The notes under the pieces: model-generated
Told to the model about the DNA's origin: nothing
Databases searched by the model: none
The model's input: the letters and a program-made list of their open reading frames with translations, nothing else
Part shown: positions 9,792-19,274 of the stretch, piece by piece
Layout: the number at the start of each line of letters is the position of its first letter
Position numbering within the stretch: the stretch's first letter is position 1
NCBI RefSeq assembly: GCF_009193355.1
Contig: NZ_WBVT01000004.1
Location: forward strand, 1-64,000
DNA length: 64,000 nucleotides
From: Bifidobacterium leontopitheci
GTDB taxonomy: Bacteria > Actinomycetota > Actinomycetes > Actinomycetales > Bifidobacteriaceae
Direction of reading: 5' to 3'
Position numbers and translations under genes: made by a program

Positions 9792-11411
9792 GTGACGCAG
9801 AAACAATCCGTAGTGATTATCGGCGGCGGCCCTGCAGGCCTGACCGCAGCATGGGAGCTTGTCAACGACAACGGCTCCGACAAGTACGACGTGACCGTTC
9901 TGGAAGAGACGCACGAGTTCGGCGGCATCTCCCGCACCGTCAAGCACAACGGCAACCGCATGGACATCGGCGGCCACCGTTTCTTCTCCAAGGACGACCG
10001 CATCATGGACTGGTGGAAGAACGTCCTGCCGCTGCAGGGCGCCCCCAGCTACGACGACAAGAAGCTTGGCCGCGAACACGACATGGAGCCCGGCGGCCCC
10101 GACCCGGAAACCACCGACGAAGTGATGCTCAAGCGCCACCGCGTCTCGCGCATCTACTGGAACCGCCACTTCCTTGACTACCCGATCTCCCTGTCGTTCG
10201 GCACCTTCCGCGCCATGGGTCTCAAGCTGACCATCATCGCCGGCTTCAGCTACCTCAAGTCCATGTTCCACAAGCTGCCCGAAACCAGCCTCGAGAACTT
10301 CTACATCAACCGCTTCGGCCGCAAGCTCTACTCCATGTTCTTCGAGGGCTACACCGAGAAGCTGTGGGGACGCCACCCCTCCCAGATCTCCGCCGACTGG
10401 GGCGCCCAGCGCGTCAAGGGCCTGTCCATCCTCGGCGTTCTCAAGAACGCCTTCCAGAAGCTCCTGCCCAAGAAGCGTAGCAACAAGGAGGTCGAGACCT
10501 CCCTCATCGAAGAGTTCTGGTACCCCAAGTACGGCCCCGGCCAGCTGTGGGAGACCGTCGAGAAGCGTTGCGTCGACTCCGGCGTCAACGTCATCACCGG
10601 CGCCAAGGTCGTCGAAGTCCGCCAGTCGGCCGGCCACATCGACTCCGTCGTCTACCAGGACGCCGACGGCAAGCGCACCGAACTGCACGCCGACCAGTTC
10701 ATCTCCTCCATGCCCATCAAGGACCTCGTCAACGCCATCGACGCCGCCTCCCACGACGACGCCTTCGCCGGCGAGCCCTCCGCCCCCGTCCCCGGCGACA
10801 TGACCCACATCGCCAACGGCCTGCCCTACCGCGACTTCGTCACCGTCGGCCTGCTCGTCAAGCACCTGCGCCTCAAGAACACCACCGACATCCCCACCCT
10901 CGGCAACCCGCCGATCGTCCCCGACTGCTGGATCTACGTGCAGGACCCCGGCTACAAGGTCGGCCGCCTCCAGATCTTCAACAACTGGAGCCCCTACCTC
11001 GTCAAGGACGTCGACAACACCGTCTGGGTCGGCCTCGAATACTTCTGCGACGAAGGCGACGACTTCTGGAACATGACCGACGAGGAAGCCACCAAGTTCG
11101 CCATCTCCGAACTCACCCGCATGCGCGTCATCAGCGGCCCCCAGGACGTCCTCGACTCCCACCGCGAACGCGTCAAGAAAGCCTACCCCGCCTACTTCGA
11201 CACCTACAAGGACATGCCCGAACTCGTCGAATACCTCGACTCCTTCGGCAACCTCTACTGCGTCGGCCGCAACGGCCAGCACCGCTACAACAACATGGAC
11301 CACTCCATGGCCACCGCCATCGAAGCGGTCGACAACATCAAGAGCGGCAAGACGTCGAAGAAGAACGTGTGGTCGGTCAACACCGACAAGTCCTACCACG
11401 AGACGAAATAG
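9792..11411 (+). CDS. FAD-dependent oxidoreductase, UDP-galactopyranose-mutase-like
   Basis: Flavoprotein (539 aa). An N-terminal Rossmann dinucleotide motif [17 protein letters not shown] is followed by the second glycine motif [20 protein letters not shown], as in the NAD(P)-binding amine-oxidase/UDP-galactopyranose-mutase superfamily. The C-terminal [20 protein letters not shown] is the FAD-closing motif. Homologues in actinobacteria act in cell-envelope sugar or desaturase-type reactions, and the exact substrate here is not determined. GTG 9792 has AAGGAG eight bases upstream; TTG 9774 is rejected. TATAGACT near 9752 may be the -10. It is likely a single-gene unit. Confidence 0.8.
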   Translation: MTQKQSVVIIGGGPAGLTAAWELVNDNGSDKYDVTVLEETHEFGGISRTVKHNGNRMDIGGHRFFSKDDRIMDWWKNVLPLQGAPSYDDKKLGREHDMEPGGPDPETTDEVMLKRHRVSRIYWNRHFLDYPISLSFGTFRAMGLKLTIIAGFSYLKSMFHKLPETSLENFYINRFGRKLYSMFFEGYTEKLWGRHPSQISADWGAQRVKGLSILGVLKNAFQKLLPKKRSNKEVETSLIEEFWYPKYGPGQLWETVEKRCVDSGVNVITGAKVVEVRQSAGHIDSVVYQDADGKRTELHADQFISSMPIKDLVNAIDAASHDDAFAGEPSAPVPGDMTHIANGLPYRDFVTVGLLVKHLRLKNTTDIPTLGNPPIVPDCWIYVQDPGYKVGRLQIFNNWSPYLVKDVDNTVWVGLEYFCDEGDDFWNMTDEEATKFAISELTRMRVISGPQDVLDSHRERVKKAYPAYFDTYKDMPELVEYLDSFGNLYCVGRNGQHRYNNMDHSMATAIEAVDNIKSGKTSKKNVWSVNTDKSYHETK

Positions 11412-11604
11412 CCGGCAACGGAGCGCCTTCTGCGTTGCGGGAGGCTCGACGTACCGTCGTACGCCTTCGCCTCCCGCGCCTTGAAGTCGCACGCGTTGCC
11501 GACTATTTCGTTCGGAATCGCACGTACGCCTTCGGCCTCAGACGGCGGTCTCCGCACACGCGGATTCCTTCTGCGACAGAAATCGGTGGCGGCGGAGTAT
11601 CGTC

Positions 11605-11717
11605 CCGCCCCTCGGTGGAGGGCCAAGCCGGTGAACAGCGGAGCTGACTGTCCCGCTTCCTTGGCCCCCTCGGTGGAGGGGGCTGTCGCGGCCGAAGGCC
11701 GTGACTGGGGGAGCGCC
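11605..11717 (+). repeat. Family B structured repeat (one intact, one diverged copy)
   Basis: An intact copy at about 11661-11717 has a first hairpin CCCCCTCGGTGGAGGGGG, linker GCTGTC, a second hairpin around GAA, then TGACTGGGGGAG. A diverged copy at 11605-11650 keeps only the first half and resembles 35099-35150. These lie in the 680-bp gap between the flavoprotein gene and rho, which otherwise holds a terminator, a family A unit and the rho promoter region. Confidence 0.8.
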
Positions 11718-11747
11718 ACCCGCTACAGCGATTCCGATGCCCTGACA

Positions 11748-11795
11748 GAACGGTCCCCGATGATCATGTGATCGTCGGGGACCGTTCGTATTCAA
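11748..11795 (+). terminator. Strong hairpin upstream of rho
   Basis: Perfect 13-bp arms GAACGGTCCCCGA / TCGGGGACCGTTC with a 14-base loop, followed by GTATTC. It probably terminates transcripts arriving from the flavoprotein gene. Confidence 0.7.
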
Positions 11796-11805
11796 GGGGC
11801 GGGCG

Positions 11806-11870
11806 TTGCGTCACTCTGCACGGGTTGAGCGTCACGCTGCTCGGGCTGCATGTCACTGTGCGCGGGTCGC
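11806..11870 (+). repeat. Family A repeat, diverged units
   Basis: Three imperfect GTCAC...GTGAC-type half-units (GCGTCACTCTGCACGGG, GCGTCACGCTGCTCGGG, TGTCACTGTGCGCGGG) follow the hairpin. They are related to the repeat pairs at 963-1064 and 14263-14366. Confidence 0.6.
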
Positions 11871-12093
11871 CGTCATCACGACCTCGAATCCGCATGATTG
11901 TCCGCGAAGTCGCAAGCCTGCCGCCGTGCGCGCCGGTTTTGCGTTCGTCGTCGGAACGTTATACAGTATGGGAAGTCCGAAACGCATGGCGTGCGGCGGA
12001 CGTTCACAGCGGTATGACCGCAATCATTCCTGTAAAGACTGTTGGTATACGGTCTGCTCATGCAATGCGGTCTGCTAAGGAAAGGCAAAACGA

Positions 12094-14136
12094 GTGGCAA
12101 CGAGCCAGAATCTTGAGGATATGAAGCTGACTGAGCTCAAGGAGCTCGCCAAGCAAATGGGGCTTCGTGGTACGTCGACGATGAGGAAGCCGGAATTGGT
12201 AGCCACCCTGCAGGCAGCACGAAGCGGAGGCGCGGCGCCCGCCGGCGTCACGGTCCGTCCCGTAAAGACCCCGGTGCGCAAGCCCGAGACCACCAGCGAC
12301 AACAACGCCCCCGCGGCGCAGCAGCCGGCCGCCCAGAGCGAGGCCGACACTACCGACCGTCAGTCCGAGCCCGTCGTGCGCACCGTCCGCACGTCCAAGC
12401 GCGTCTCCCGCCAGTCCGGCGCGCCCACCGTCACCGTCCAGCCGGCCGACACGACCGCCGACCAGCCGGCCGCCTCGCATCGCCGTGGCACCGACAGCGG
12501 CCGCGCGGCCGAAGTCGCCGCCAGCCTGTTCGACGAACTCAACATCTCCGCCTCCGACGGCGCGCCGAAGCACCGCACGGGCGACGACCGCTCCGACTCC
12601 CGCGACTCGCGCGAGAGCCGATTCTCCATGGACTTCGACGGCTTCGATTCCGGCACGCAGCGCCGTCGTCGCCGCAACTTCGAATCCCGCGGCGACCGGG
12701 CCGACCGCGGCGAGACCCGCGGCAGCGAGACCGTGCGCGACCTTGACGACATCCTCGCCACGCTGCCGGTGCAGAACGCCGACAACGACCGCCGCGCCGA
12801 CCGCGACAGCCGTGACGACGAGGGCCGCGACGATTTCGTCCGCCGCACCCGCGACCGCGGTGAGACCCGCGGCACCATGAACGGCGATCGCCGTCAGCGT
12901 CGCCTGCGCGGCCGCGACCACTTCGACGAGCGTTCCGACCGCGCCGAGCGCACCGACACCCGCGTGGAGCGCCAGGAGCCGAACGACGACCTGGTGCCGG
13001 TCGCCGGCATCGTCGACGTGCTCGAATCCTATGCGTTCGTGCGCACCTCCGGCTATCTGCCCGGCCCGAACGACGTGTACATCTCCATGGGACAGGTCAA
13101 GAAGTACGGCCTGCGTAAGGGCGATGCCGTGCAGGGCTCCATCCGCGCCCCGCGTGAGGGCGAGCGTCGCAACCAGCGTCAGAAGTTCGTGCCGCTGCAG
13201 TCCGTCGACACCATCAACGGCCTGAGCGTCGAGGATGCGCAGAACCGTCCGCAGTTCGCCAAGCTGACGCCGCTATACCCGCAGGAGCGGCTCAAGATGG
13301 AGACCACGCCGACCAAGCTCACCGGCCGTCTCATCGACATCGTCTCCCCGATCGGCAAGGGCCAGCGTGGCCTCATCGTCTCCCCGCCGAAGGCAGGCAA
13401 GACGATCACGCTGCAGAACATCGCCAACTCGATCACCACGAACAACCCGGAAGTCCACCTGATGGTCGTGCTCGTGGACGAACGTCCCGAAGAGGTCACC
13501 GACATGGAGCGCACGGTGCAGGGTGAGGTCATCGCCTCCACCTTCGACCGTCCGGCCTCCGACCACACCACCGTCGCCGAGCTCGCCATCGAGCGTGCGA
13601 AGCGACTTGTGGAGCTCGGCCAGGATGTCGTCGTGCTGCTCGACTCGATGACCCGTCTCGCACGCGCCTACAACATCGCCGCCCCGGCCTCCGGCCGCAT
13701 CCTGTCCGGTGGCGTGGACGCGCAGGCGCTCTACCCGCCGAAGAAGTTCTTCGGCGCCGCCCGCAACATCGAGAACGGCGGCTCGCTGACTATCATCAGC
13801 TCCGCGCTCGTCGAAACCGGCTCCAAGATGGACGAGGTGATCTTCGAGGAGTTCAAGGGCACCGGCAACATGGAGCTGCGCCTGAGCCGCGAACTGGCCG
13901 ACAAGCGTCTCTTCCCGGCCATCGACGTGAACGCGTCCGGCACCCGCCGCGAGGAGCTCATCACCTCGCCGCAGGAGCTGCCGATCATCTACCGTCTGCG
14001 TCGCCTGCTCGGCGGCATGGAACCGGAACAGGCCTATCAGACGCTCGTGCCGCGCCTCAAGAAGACCGCGACGAACCGCGACTTCCTCGCCGCGATCGTG
14101 CAGCAGGCGAACGGCAACGCCGTCAACGGCAACTGA
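12094..14136 (+). CDS. rho: Transcription termination factor Rho
   Basis: Hexameric RNA helicase/translocase (680 aa) that ends transcription of untranslated RNA. Rho_N domain at about residues 5-45 ([20 protein letters not shown]). Then come about 240 residues of Arg/Asp/Gly-rich insertion, typical of actinobacterial Rho and probably RNA-binding and disordered. The cold-shock-like RNA-binding domain is near 300-360 and the ATPase domain follows, with P-loop SPPKAGKT and Walker [21 protein letters not shown] 12094 with AAGGAAAGG upstream is the start. TATACG near 12049 is a possible extended -10 box. Confidence 0.97.
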   Translation: MATSQNLEDMKLTELKELAKQMGLRGTSTMRKPELVATLQAARSGGAAPAGVTVRPVKTPVRKPETTSDNNAPAAQQPAAQSEADTTDRQSEPVVRTVRTSKRVSRQSGAPTVTVQPADTTADQPAASHRRGTDSGRAAEVAASLFDELNISASDGAPKHRTGDDRSDSRDSRESRFSMDFDGFDSGTQRRRRRNFESRGDRADRGETRGSETVRDLDDILATLPVQNADNDRRADRDSRDDEGRDDFVRRTRDRGETRGTMNGDRRQRRLRGRDHFDERSDRAERTDTRVERQEPNDDLVPVAGIVDVLESYAFVRTSGYLPGPNDVYISMGQVKKYGLRKGDAVQGSIRAPREGERRNQRQKFVPLQSVDTINGLSVEDAQNRPQFAKLTPLYPQERLKMETTPTKLTGRLIDIVSPIGKGQRGLIVSPPKAGKTITLQNIANSITTNNPEVHLMVVLVDERPEEVTDMERTVQGEVIASTFDRPASDHTTVAELAIERAKRLVELGQDVVVLLDSMTRLARAYNIAAPASGRILSGGVDAQALYPPKKFFGAARNIENGGSLTIISSALVETGSKMDEVIFEEFKGTGNMELRLSRELADKRLFPAIDVNASGTRREELITSPQELPIIYRLRRLLGGMEPEQAYQTLVPRLKKTATNRDFLAAIVQQANGNAVNGN

Positions 14137-14179
14137 ACGCTGAGCACTGCGCACTAAACGCTGCGCGCTGAATCGGTCC

Positions 14180-14213
14180 TGTGGCCGCCGTTTCCTCGTG
14201 AACGGCGGCCACA
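14180..14213 (+). terminator. Hairpin after rho
   Basis: Perfect arms TGTGGCCGCCGTT / AACGGCGGCCACA with an 8-base loop, 43 bases after the rho stop. There is no T-run, so confidence is moderate. Confidence 0.6.
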
Positions 14214-14215
14214 CG

Positions 14216-14366
14216 CGTAACTGCGCAAGGGCGAGCACGGTGACGTCGCGTTGCTTGCGGATTGCGTCACTCTGCTCGCCCTTGCACAGTGACGCATCCT
14301 CGAAAACCATTGGAAATACTAGGTTTTTATGTGGATGTCACTGTGCTCGGGCGAGCAGAGTGACGT
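14216..14366. repeat. Family A repeat pair between rho and aminotransferase
   Basis: A half-unit at 14216-14245 is followed by a composite at 14263-14366. The composite is two inverted TGCTCGCCC-type palindromes around CATTGGAAATACTAGGTTTT. The middle matches the one at 963-1064 except for a few bases. It sits between the convergent 3' ends of rho and the aminotransferase. Confidence 0.75.
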
Positions 14367-14388
14367 TGGTGACGTCATGTCACCAACG

Positions 14389-15645
14389 TCACGCCATGCG
14401 CACGATGTGATGGTATTCGGGCGTGTGCCGGCTCAGCGCGGGGTCGGCGTGACGTTCGGCGAACGCGCACAGCCGACGTACGCCCTCGCGCAGTTCGTCC
14501 GCGTCGCCGGCATAGGACAGCCGCACGAACCCTTCCCCGGCCTCGCCGAACGCGGTGCCCGGCACCACGGCGACGTGCTCCTCGTCCAGCAGCATCCGGC
14601 TGAAGCGGTCGGCGCTCATGCCGGTGCCGCGCACGTCCACGAACGCGTAGAACGCACCCTGCGGCGGCACCATGCGCAGCGCAAGGCACCTGTGCAACCC
14701 GTCGACCACGATCTGCCGCTTGGCGCGGTACTCCTCGCGCATGGCTGCGACCTGATCCTGCGGGCCATCCAACGCGGCCACGGCGGCGTACTGCGCGGTC
14801 GAGTTCACCGACGAATGCATGAGTTCGGCGAGCTTGCTGGTCTGCTCGATGATCCGCTCGGATCCCAGCAGATAGCCGATGCGCCAGCCGGTCATCGCGA
14901 ACGTCTTCGACAGGCTCTCCACCACGATGGTGTGGTCATGCATGCCCGGCACGGCGGCGATCGACGGGGCCATGGGATCGTCGCCGGCTGCGGCGGCGTC
15001 CGTACCGCAGTCACCAAACACGAACGGGTGGTACACCTCGTCGCTGATCGCCCAGATGCCGTGCCGCTTGCACACGTCGGCGATGCGCGCCAGCTCGTCG
15101 GCAGGGGTCACCGCGCCGCTCGGATTGCCGGGGGAGTTGATGATGACGGCCTTCGTGCGCGGGGTGATCGCCGCTTCGATGTCGCGCGCGTCAAGACGCA
15201 TGCGATTGCCGGGCCGCAGCGCCACGGTCACCGGGACGCCGCCGCACATGAGCACCTCGGCGTCGTACGAAGTGAAGAACGGCGAGGGGATGATGACCTC
15301 ATCGCCCGGGTCGAGCACGGTCTTGAGCGCGAGATACAGGCCGATCGTGGCGCCGTCGACCGCTTGGATCTCGGTTTCAGGGCTGTAGCGCAGTCCCTTC
15401 ACGCGCGCCGAATAGTCGGCGACGGCCTTGCGGAACGGTTCGATGCCCAGCACGTTCGTGTATTTCGTATGCCCTTCGCGGATCGAGCGGCAGGCCGCCT
15501 CGACGACGTGCGGCGCCGCGGTCGCGCTCGGCTCGCCCACGCACAGGGAGATGACATCGGGGATGCTCTCCACCCGGTCGAACACGTCTCGTATTCCGGA
15601 ACGTGGAATGGACAATGCGTGGTCTGCAATGCGGGGCATGGTCAT
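14389..15645 (-). CDS. PLP-dependent class I/II aminotransferase
   Basis: Fold-type I aminotransferase (418 aa) of the aspartate/aromatic/alanine group. The cofactor lysine lies in VVESLSKTFAMTGWRIGYL. Other family marks are the substrate loop VISLCVGEPSATAAP, GNPSGAV (AVIINSPGNPSGAV), and the late arginine in EGFVRLSYAGD. The amino donor cannot be fixed from sequence. It is divergent from an Lrp-type regulator, which suggests amino-acid-responsive control. Start at 15645; a second ATG two codons in is equally possible, and no strong ribosome site is visible. Confidence 0.88.
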   Translation of the reverse strand: MTMPRIADHALSIPRSGIRDVFDRVESIPDVISLCVGEPSATAAPHVVEAACRSIREGHTKYTNVLGIEPFRKAVADYSARVKGLRYSPETEIQAVDGATIGLYLALKTVLDPGDEVIIPSPFFTSYDAEVLMCGGVPVTVALRPGNRMRLDARDIEAAITPRTKAVIINSPGNPSGAVTPADELARIADVCKRHGIWAISDEVYHPFVFGDCGTDAAAAGDDPMAPSIAAVPGMHDHTIVVESLSKTFAMTGWRIGYLLGSERIIEQTSKLAELMHSSVNSTAQYAAVAALDGPQDQVAAMREEYRAKRQIVVDGLHRCLALRMVPPQGAFYAFVDVRGTGMSADRFSRMLLDEEHVAVVPGTAFGEAGEGFVRLSYAGDADELREGVRRLCAFAERHADPALSRHTPEYHHIVRMA

Positions 15646-15849
15646 GTCAATACCGTCTTTCTGTGGATATTCATCGCGTATTCGCGCGGAGAATCGTAAA
15701 ATTATTGCAACTACCGATAGTGTACAGTAATTATTCCCAATAATCGCTATATTGGCAGCAAAACAAATGAAAGTTCAATGCATGGATATGGAATATTCAC
15801 ATTCTGCCGACTGGAATCGCCATGGCCTTGAGCCGAAAAACCGGTTACG

Positions 15850-16320
15850 ATGCGAAGTATGAAGGAACGGGAAGGGACGGACGGTACCGCCGTCATGGAT
15901 GTGGACCAGCGCGACGCGATCATTCTCGACATGCTGGAGGCGGACGGACATGCCACGCTCGTCCAGATGTCGAAGGCGACCGGCCTGTCGGTGTCGGCGG
16001 TGCAGTCGCGCGTGCAGAAACTGGAACGCCGTGGGATCATCCGCGGATACAAGGCCGTCATCGACCATGAGCGCCGCGGACTGCCGATCAGCGCGTTCGT
16101 GTCGGTCACGCCGCTCGACTATTCGCAGGAGGCCGACATCCCGGAAAAACTGCATGGGCTCGACGGCGTGGTCTCATGCTATTCGATCGCCGGCGCGCCG
16201 AGCTTCATGCTGCTGGTGCGCGTCGCCTCGCCCGGCCGGCTCGAGGAGCTGCTGAACCTGATCCACCGCACGGTGCCGGTGAGCACCGAAAGCACGGTCA
16301 TCCTGCAGACGTACTTCTGA
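15850..16320 (+). CDS. Lrp/AsnC family transcriptional regulator
   Basis: Winged-helix N-terminal domain (QRDAIILDMLEADGHATLVQ and LSVSAVQSRVQKLERRGII) followed by an AsnC-type effector-binding RAM domain, where GAPSFMLLVRV is the ligand-loop region. As written it is 156 aa. Later ATGs at 15859 and 15895 are possible, and the last gives the more usual ~141 aa. It probably senses an amino acid and controls the divergent aminotransferase; the ~200-bp AT-rich gap between them would hold the operators. Confidence 0.9.
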   Translation: MRSMKEREGTDGTAVMDVDQRDAIILDMLEADGHATLVQMSKATGLSVSAVQSRVQKLERRGIIRGYKAVIDHERRGLPISAFVSVTPLDYSQEADIPEKLHGLDGVVSCYSIAGAPSFMLLVRVASPGRLEELLNLIHRTVPVSTESTVILQTYF

Positions 16321-16359
16321 CACGGCGCAAGTTTCCCGGCCGGTGATAGGCTTGCAGTC

Positions 16360-16785
16360 ATGAGCGAAACCGAACACAGTGACTGGCAGCCCTCCTCGTC
16401 GCAGCAGGACGGCGGCGAATACCAGACCGTCATCGACGCCGACACCGCGCAACGCGACCCCCAGACCGCGCTGGTCGTCGCCAAGATCAAGGCGCTGCGG
16501 CAGTCCATCGACAACGTGGACACGGCCATCGTCTCGCTGCTTGCCGAACGGTTCAAGTACACGTCGCGCGTCGGCGTGCTCAAGGCCGAAGCCGGGTTCG
16601 CGCCGGCAGACTACAAGCGCGAGGACTATCAGATCGAACGGCTCCACCGCATCGCTGTCGACGCCGGACTCGACCCGGACATCGCCGAAATGTACCGCGA
16701 ATTCGTCGTCGCCGAAGCCAAGAAGCGGCATCAGCGCATCGCCGACGCGGGCGGCGACCCCGGCGTGCTCGACGTGTTCGCCTGA
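16360..16785 (+). CDS. Chorismate mutase (AroQ class)
   Basis: Converts chorismate to prephenate for phenylalanine and tyrosine synthesis. It is an all-helical AroQ-type domain of about 85 residues. IKALRQSIDNVDTAIVSLLA opens helix 1, followed by the active-site region RFKYTSRVGVLKAEAGF and then YREFVVAEAKKRHQRI. The ~45-residue polar N-terminal extension is probably disordered. It follows the Lrp gene by 39 bases on the same strand, so cotranscription is plausible. Confidence 0.9.
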   Translation: MSETEHSDWQPSSSQQDGGEYQTVIDADTAQRDPQTALVVAKIKALRQSIDNVDTAIVSLLAERFKYTSRVGVLKAEAGFAPADYKREDYQIERLHRIAVDAGLDPDIAEMYREFVVAEAKKRHQRIADAGGDPGVLDVFA

Positions 16786-16884
16786 TACCGTCCGCCATCA
16801 TCCGCGCAGCCGCCACGCCCGAATGAACCAACGGGCGCGGCGGCGCAGCCGTGTCACCATCCGTGTAGCGCATCAGAGGAGCAT

Positions 16885-19188
16885 ATGAGCCGATACGACA
16901 TCCTGACGCGCGGCCTCGCCGCAATCGTCACCACGGTGATGACCCTGTCGGCGGCCGCCTCACAGCAGACCGGACTGACGGTCGCGCTGCCCGAATCGGA
17001 CGTCGAGTTCTCCAAGACGCAGAACGTGATGACCCTCACCGACACAGCCGGCGAGCCGGGCCGCCTGTACGTCGCCAACCAGTTCGCCGCCAACGGCAGC
17101 GGCACCATCGTCGACTATGAAAGCGGCGCCGCCAACGGTTCCGTGACCGCCGTCAGACTCGCCGCAACACCACGCCGCACCGTCGTCACCCACGACCGCG
17201 TCGCGTCACGGCAATACCCGCTGCCATGGAACGTGACGGTCATCTACGGGCTGAACGGGCCACAGACCGCGGCAGACGACATCGCCGGCGCCAGCGGACT
17301 GGTCGACATCCGCATCATCGTCGAGCCGAACCCGGATGTCGCAGGCGACTACGCGAACCGCAGCATCCCCGTCATCGCCTTCACCGTGCCGGACAGCGTC
17401 ACCGACGACATCACCATCGGCGACGGCATGACATTGACATCCAAAGGCTCCGACTTCCTAGTCAGCGGTGTCGGCAAGCCGGGCGGGCGCACCGTCTTCG
17501 ACTGCTACATGAACGCCAAACGGTTCTCCATGAGCCAGCTGGCGTTCGCATCGGTCCAAGCCGACGACACGACGTCGTTCACCGCCGCGCTTACGGCGAT
17601 CGCCCAACAGGCGGACGGTCTGGTGGACACCCTCGTCACCACCGGATCGACCGCCGACCAGCAGCTCATCGACAAGCTCACCGCCATGCGCAACAGCGAA
17701 GAGAAGCTCGGCAAACAGGCCGTCGCCGAGAAAAGCGCGGCGCACAAGGCGGCGTTCGACGCCTACATGGCACAATACGTCAGCTCATACACGACGCACC
17801 TGTCAGGATCGATCGGCAGCTCCACGCAAATGCAGGCGCTCATCGGCACCGCCGGCGAGCTGAGCGGCGACACCCCGATGGCGCACGCCGTCACCGACCT
17901 GGCGAACGCGGTGAACGCGGTCAGCGCCGCCCACCAGCATGAAGGCGCGGTGAGGGCCATCGACGACGTGATCCGCAAGATCAGGCAGCGCGGCACTTCA
18001 GGGCTTGTTGACGAGATCAGCGAACAGATGGGGCAGGAAGCCACCAAAGGCACCACCGGATACAAGGCGGGGCAAAGCCAGCTGTCCACCGCGATGATCC
18101 CCTACTCGATGGCCTACACGGTCGCCTACACCAAGCATCTGAGCGAGCTGACCGGCGGCTCATCCGCCAACGCGGCGCAATACGAACAGCAGGCCAACGC
18201 CGCCACCAGCGAAGAGTTCGCCACCGGCTCCGACCATGCAGGCGACCGGCAGAAAGTCCAGTCCGCCATGGATTCGCTCGCCGCCGCGTCGGAACACACC
18301 GGCGCCGCGAACGCGCTCCAGCAGATCAGCGTGCAGTTCGCGAAGGAACTGAGCGTCGGGGACGATACGGCTGACGGCGGTGACTCAGCCGATGGTGACT
18401 CAGCTGATGGTGACGTCGCGGAAGATGACGTCGCGACGATACGATACGGCTGGGCCGGACCGGACGCCGACGCCGGCACGATGGCGGTGCGCGCCGAACG
18501 CAAGCGCGTCGCCGCCGTCACCAAGGCGAACCAGGAGGCCGCCGAACGCAAGGCCAAGGAGCTCGCCAGCGGCAAGAGCGACGACGATGCGCAGTCCAGC
18601 ATGAACATCAACGACGTGATGGGCAGCGCCAGCGGACTCGGCATGCTCGGCGGCGCGGTCAAAGGCGGGGACGGCTCGGGCAAGAGCGCGGGGAGCGGCT
18701 CGTCGGGCGACGGCAAGGCCGGGAGCGGAACGTCGGGTTCCAGCTCGGCTGGTTCCGCCGGTTCCGGGGATGCCGCGGTGTCGACCGTCGCGCAGGTGTC
18801 GCCGGTCTACGGCATGGCCGGACGGCACCCGCGCGCACTGCTGCACGCGGACCTTTCCGGACTGATCGACGAGACCGTGGAGATCGGTTCCGCCGCCGAC
18901 CTGCTGACCGCCGCGGCCGCCGCGCTGGCTGGCGGGAGTGCGGACGCGAGCGGGAGCGCGGGTGCTACTGGCGATGGTGGCGACGTGCGTGCAGACAGCG
19001 GCGACGCGAGCGTGGGTACGGACTCGAGGGGGAGCGCGGACGCGGCAGCCGACGACGACTCGCCTGCCGCGCGGCTTGCCGCGGCGTTCGCAGCTGCAGG
19101 CGACTCCGCCACCTACGACGTCATCTCCACCCTCAACCGGCACACCGACACTGTTCGTCTCCTCATCATCCGCCCCGCCGTGGGGTAG
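16885..19188 (+). CDS. Large secreted protein of unknown function
   Basis: Not recognised. The 767-aa product starts with a signal peptide (about residues 1-26, SAAASQ near the cleavage site). It then has a mixed alpha/beta region to about 200, then long Ala/Gln/Thr-rich predicted helices (about 220-540), a short acidic run with repeated GDSADGD-like units near 495-515, and a Gly/Ser/Ala/Asp-rich tail. No transmembrane anchor, lipobox or sortase motif is visible at the C-terminus. Ribosome site GAGGAG lies five bases before ATG 16885. It starts 99 bases after chorismate mutase. It may be an extracellular or envelope-associated structural protein, but that is a guess. Confidence 0.7.
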   Translation: MSRYDILTRGLAAIVTTVMTLSAAASQQTGLTVALPESDVEFSKTQNVMTLTDTAGEPGRLYVANQFAANGSGTIVDYESGAANGSVTAVRLAATPRRTVVTHDRVASRQYPLPWNVTVIYGLNGPQTAADDIAGASGLVDIRIIVEPNPDVAGDYANRSIPVIAFTVPDSVTDDITIGDGMTLTSKGSDFLVSGVGKPGGRTVFDCYMNAKRFSMSQLAFASVQADDTTSFTAALTAIAQQADGLVDTLVTTGSTADQQLIDKLTAMRNSEEKLGKQAVAEKSAAHKAAFDAYMAQYVSSYTTHLSGSIGSSTQMQALIGTAGELSGDTPMAHAVTDLANAVNAVSAAHQHEGAVRAIDDVIRKIRQRGTSGLVDEISEQMGQEATKGTTGYKAGQSQLSTAMIPYSMAYTVAYTKHLSELTGGSSANAAQYEQQANAATSEEFATGSDHAGDRQKVQSAMDSLAAASEHTGAANALQQISVQFAKELSVGDDTADGGDSADGDSADGDVAEDDVATIRYGWAGPDADAGTMAVRAERKRVAAVTKANQEAAERKAKELASGKSDDDAQSSMNINDVMGSASGLGMLGGAVKGGDGSGKSAGSGSSGDGKAGSGTSGSSSAGSAGSGDAAVSTVAQVSPVYGMAGRHPRALLHADLSGLIDETVEIGSAADLLTAAAAALAGGSADASGSAGATGDGGDVRADSGDASVGTDSRGSADAAADDDSPAARLAAAFAAAGDSATYDVISTLNRHTDTVRLLIIRPAVG

Positions 19189-19274
19189 AGGCGGACGCGG
19201 CAGCGACTCTGGCGGCTATACTTGTGCGTCAGAATGGCGCTGAAATTGGCACCGGCACAGGGATTGGGGATTCG

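Noticed and set aside
11481-11771. Small ORFs in the gap before rho
   Set aside because: They are translations of family B repeats, and the same peptide fragments appear wherever the repeat occurs.
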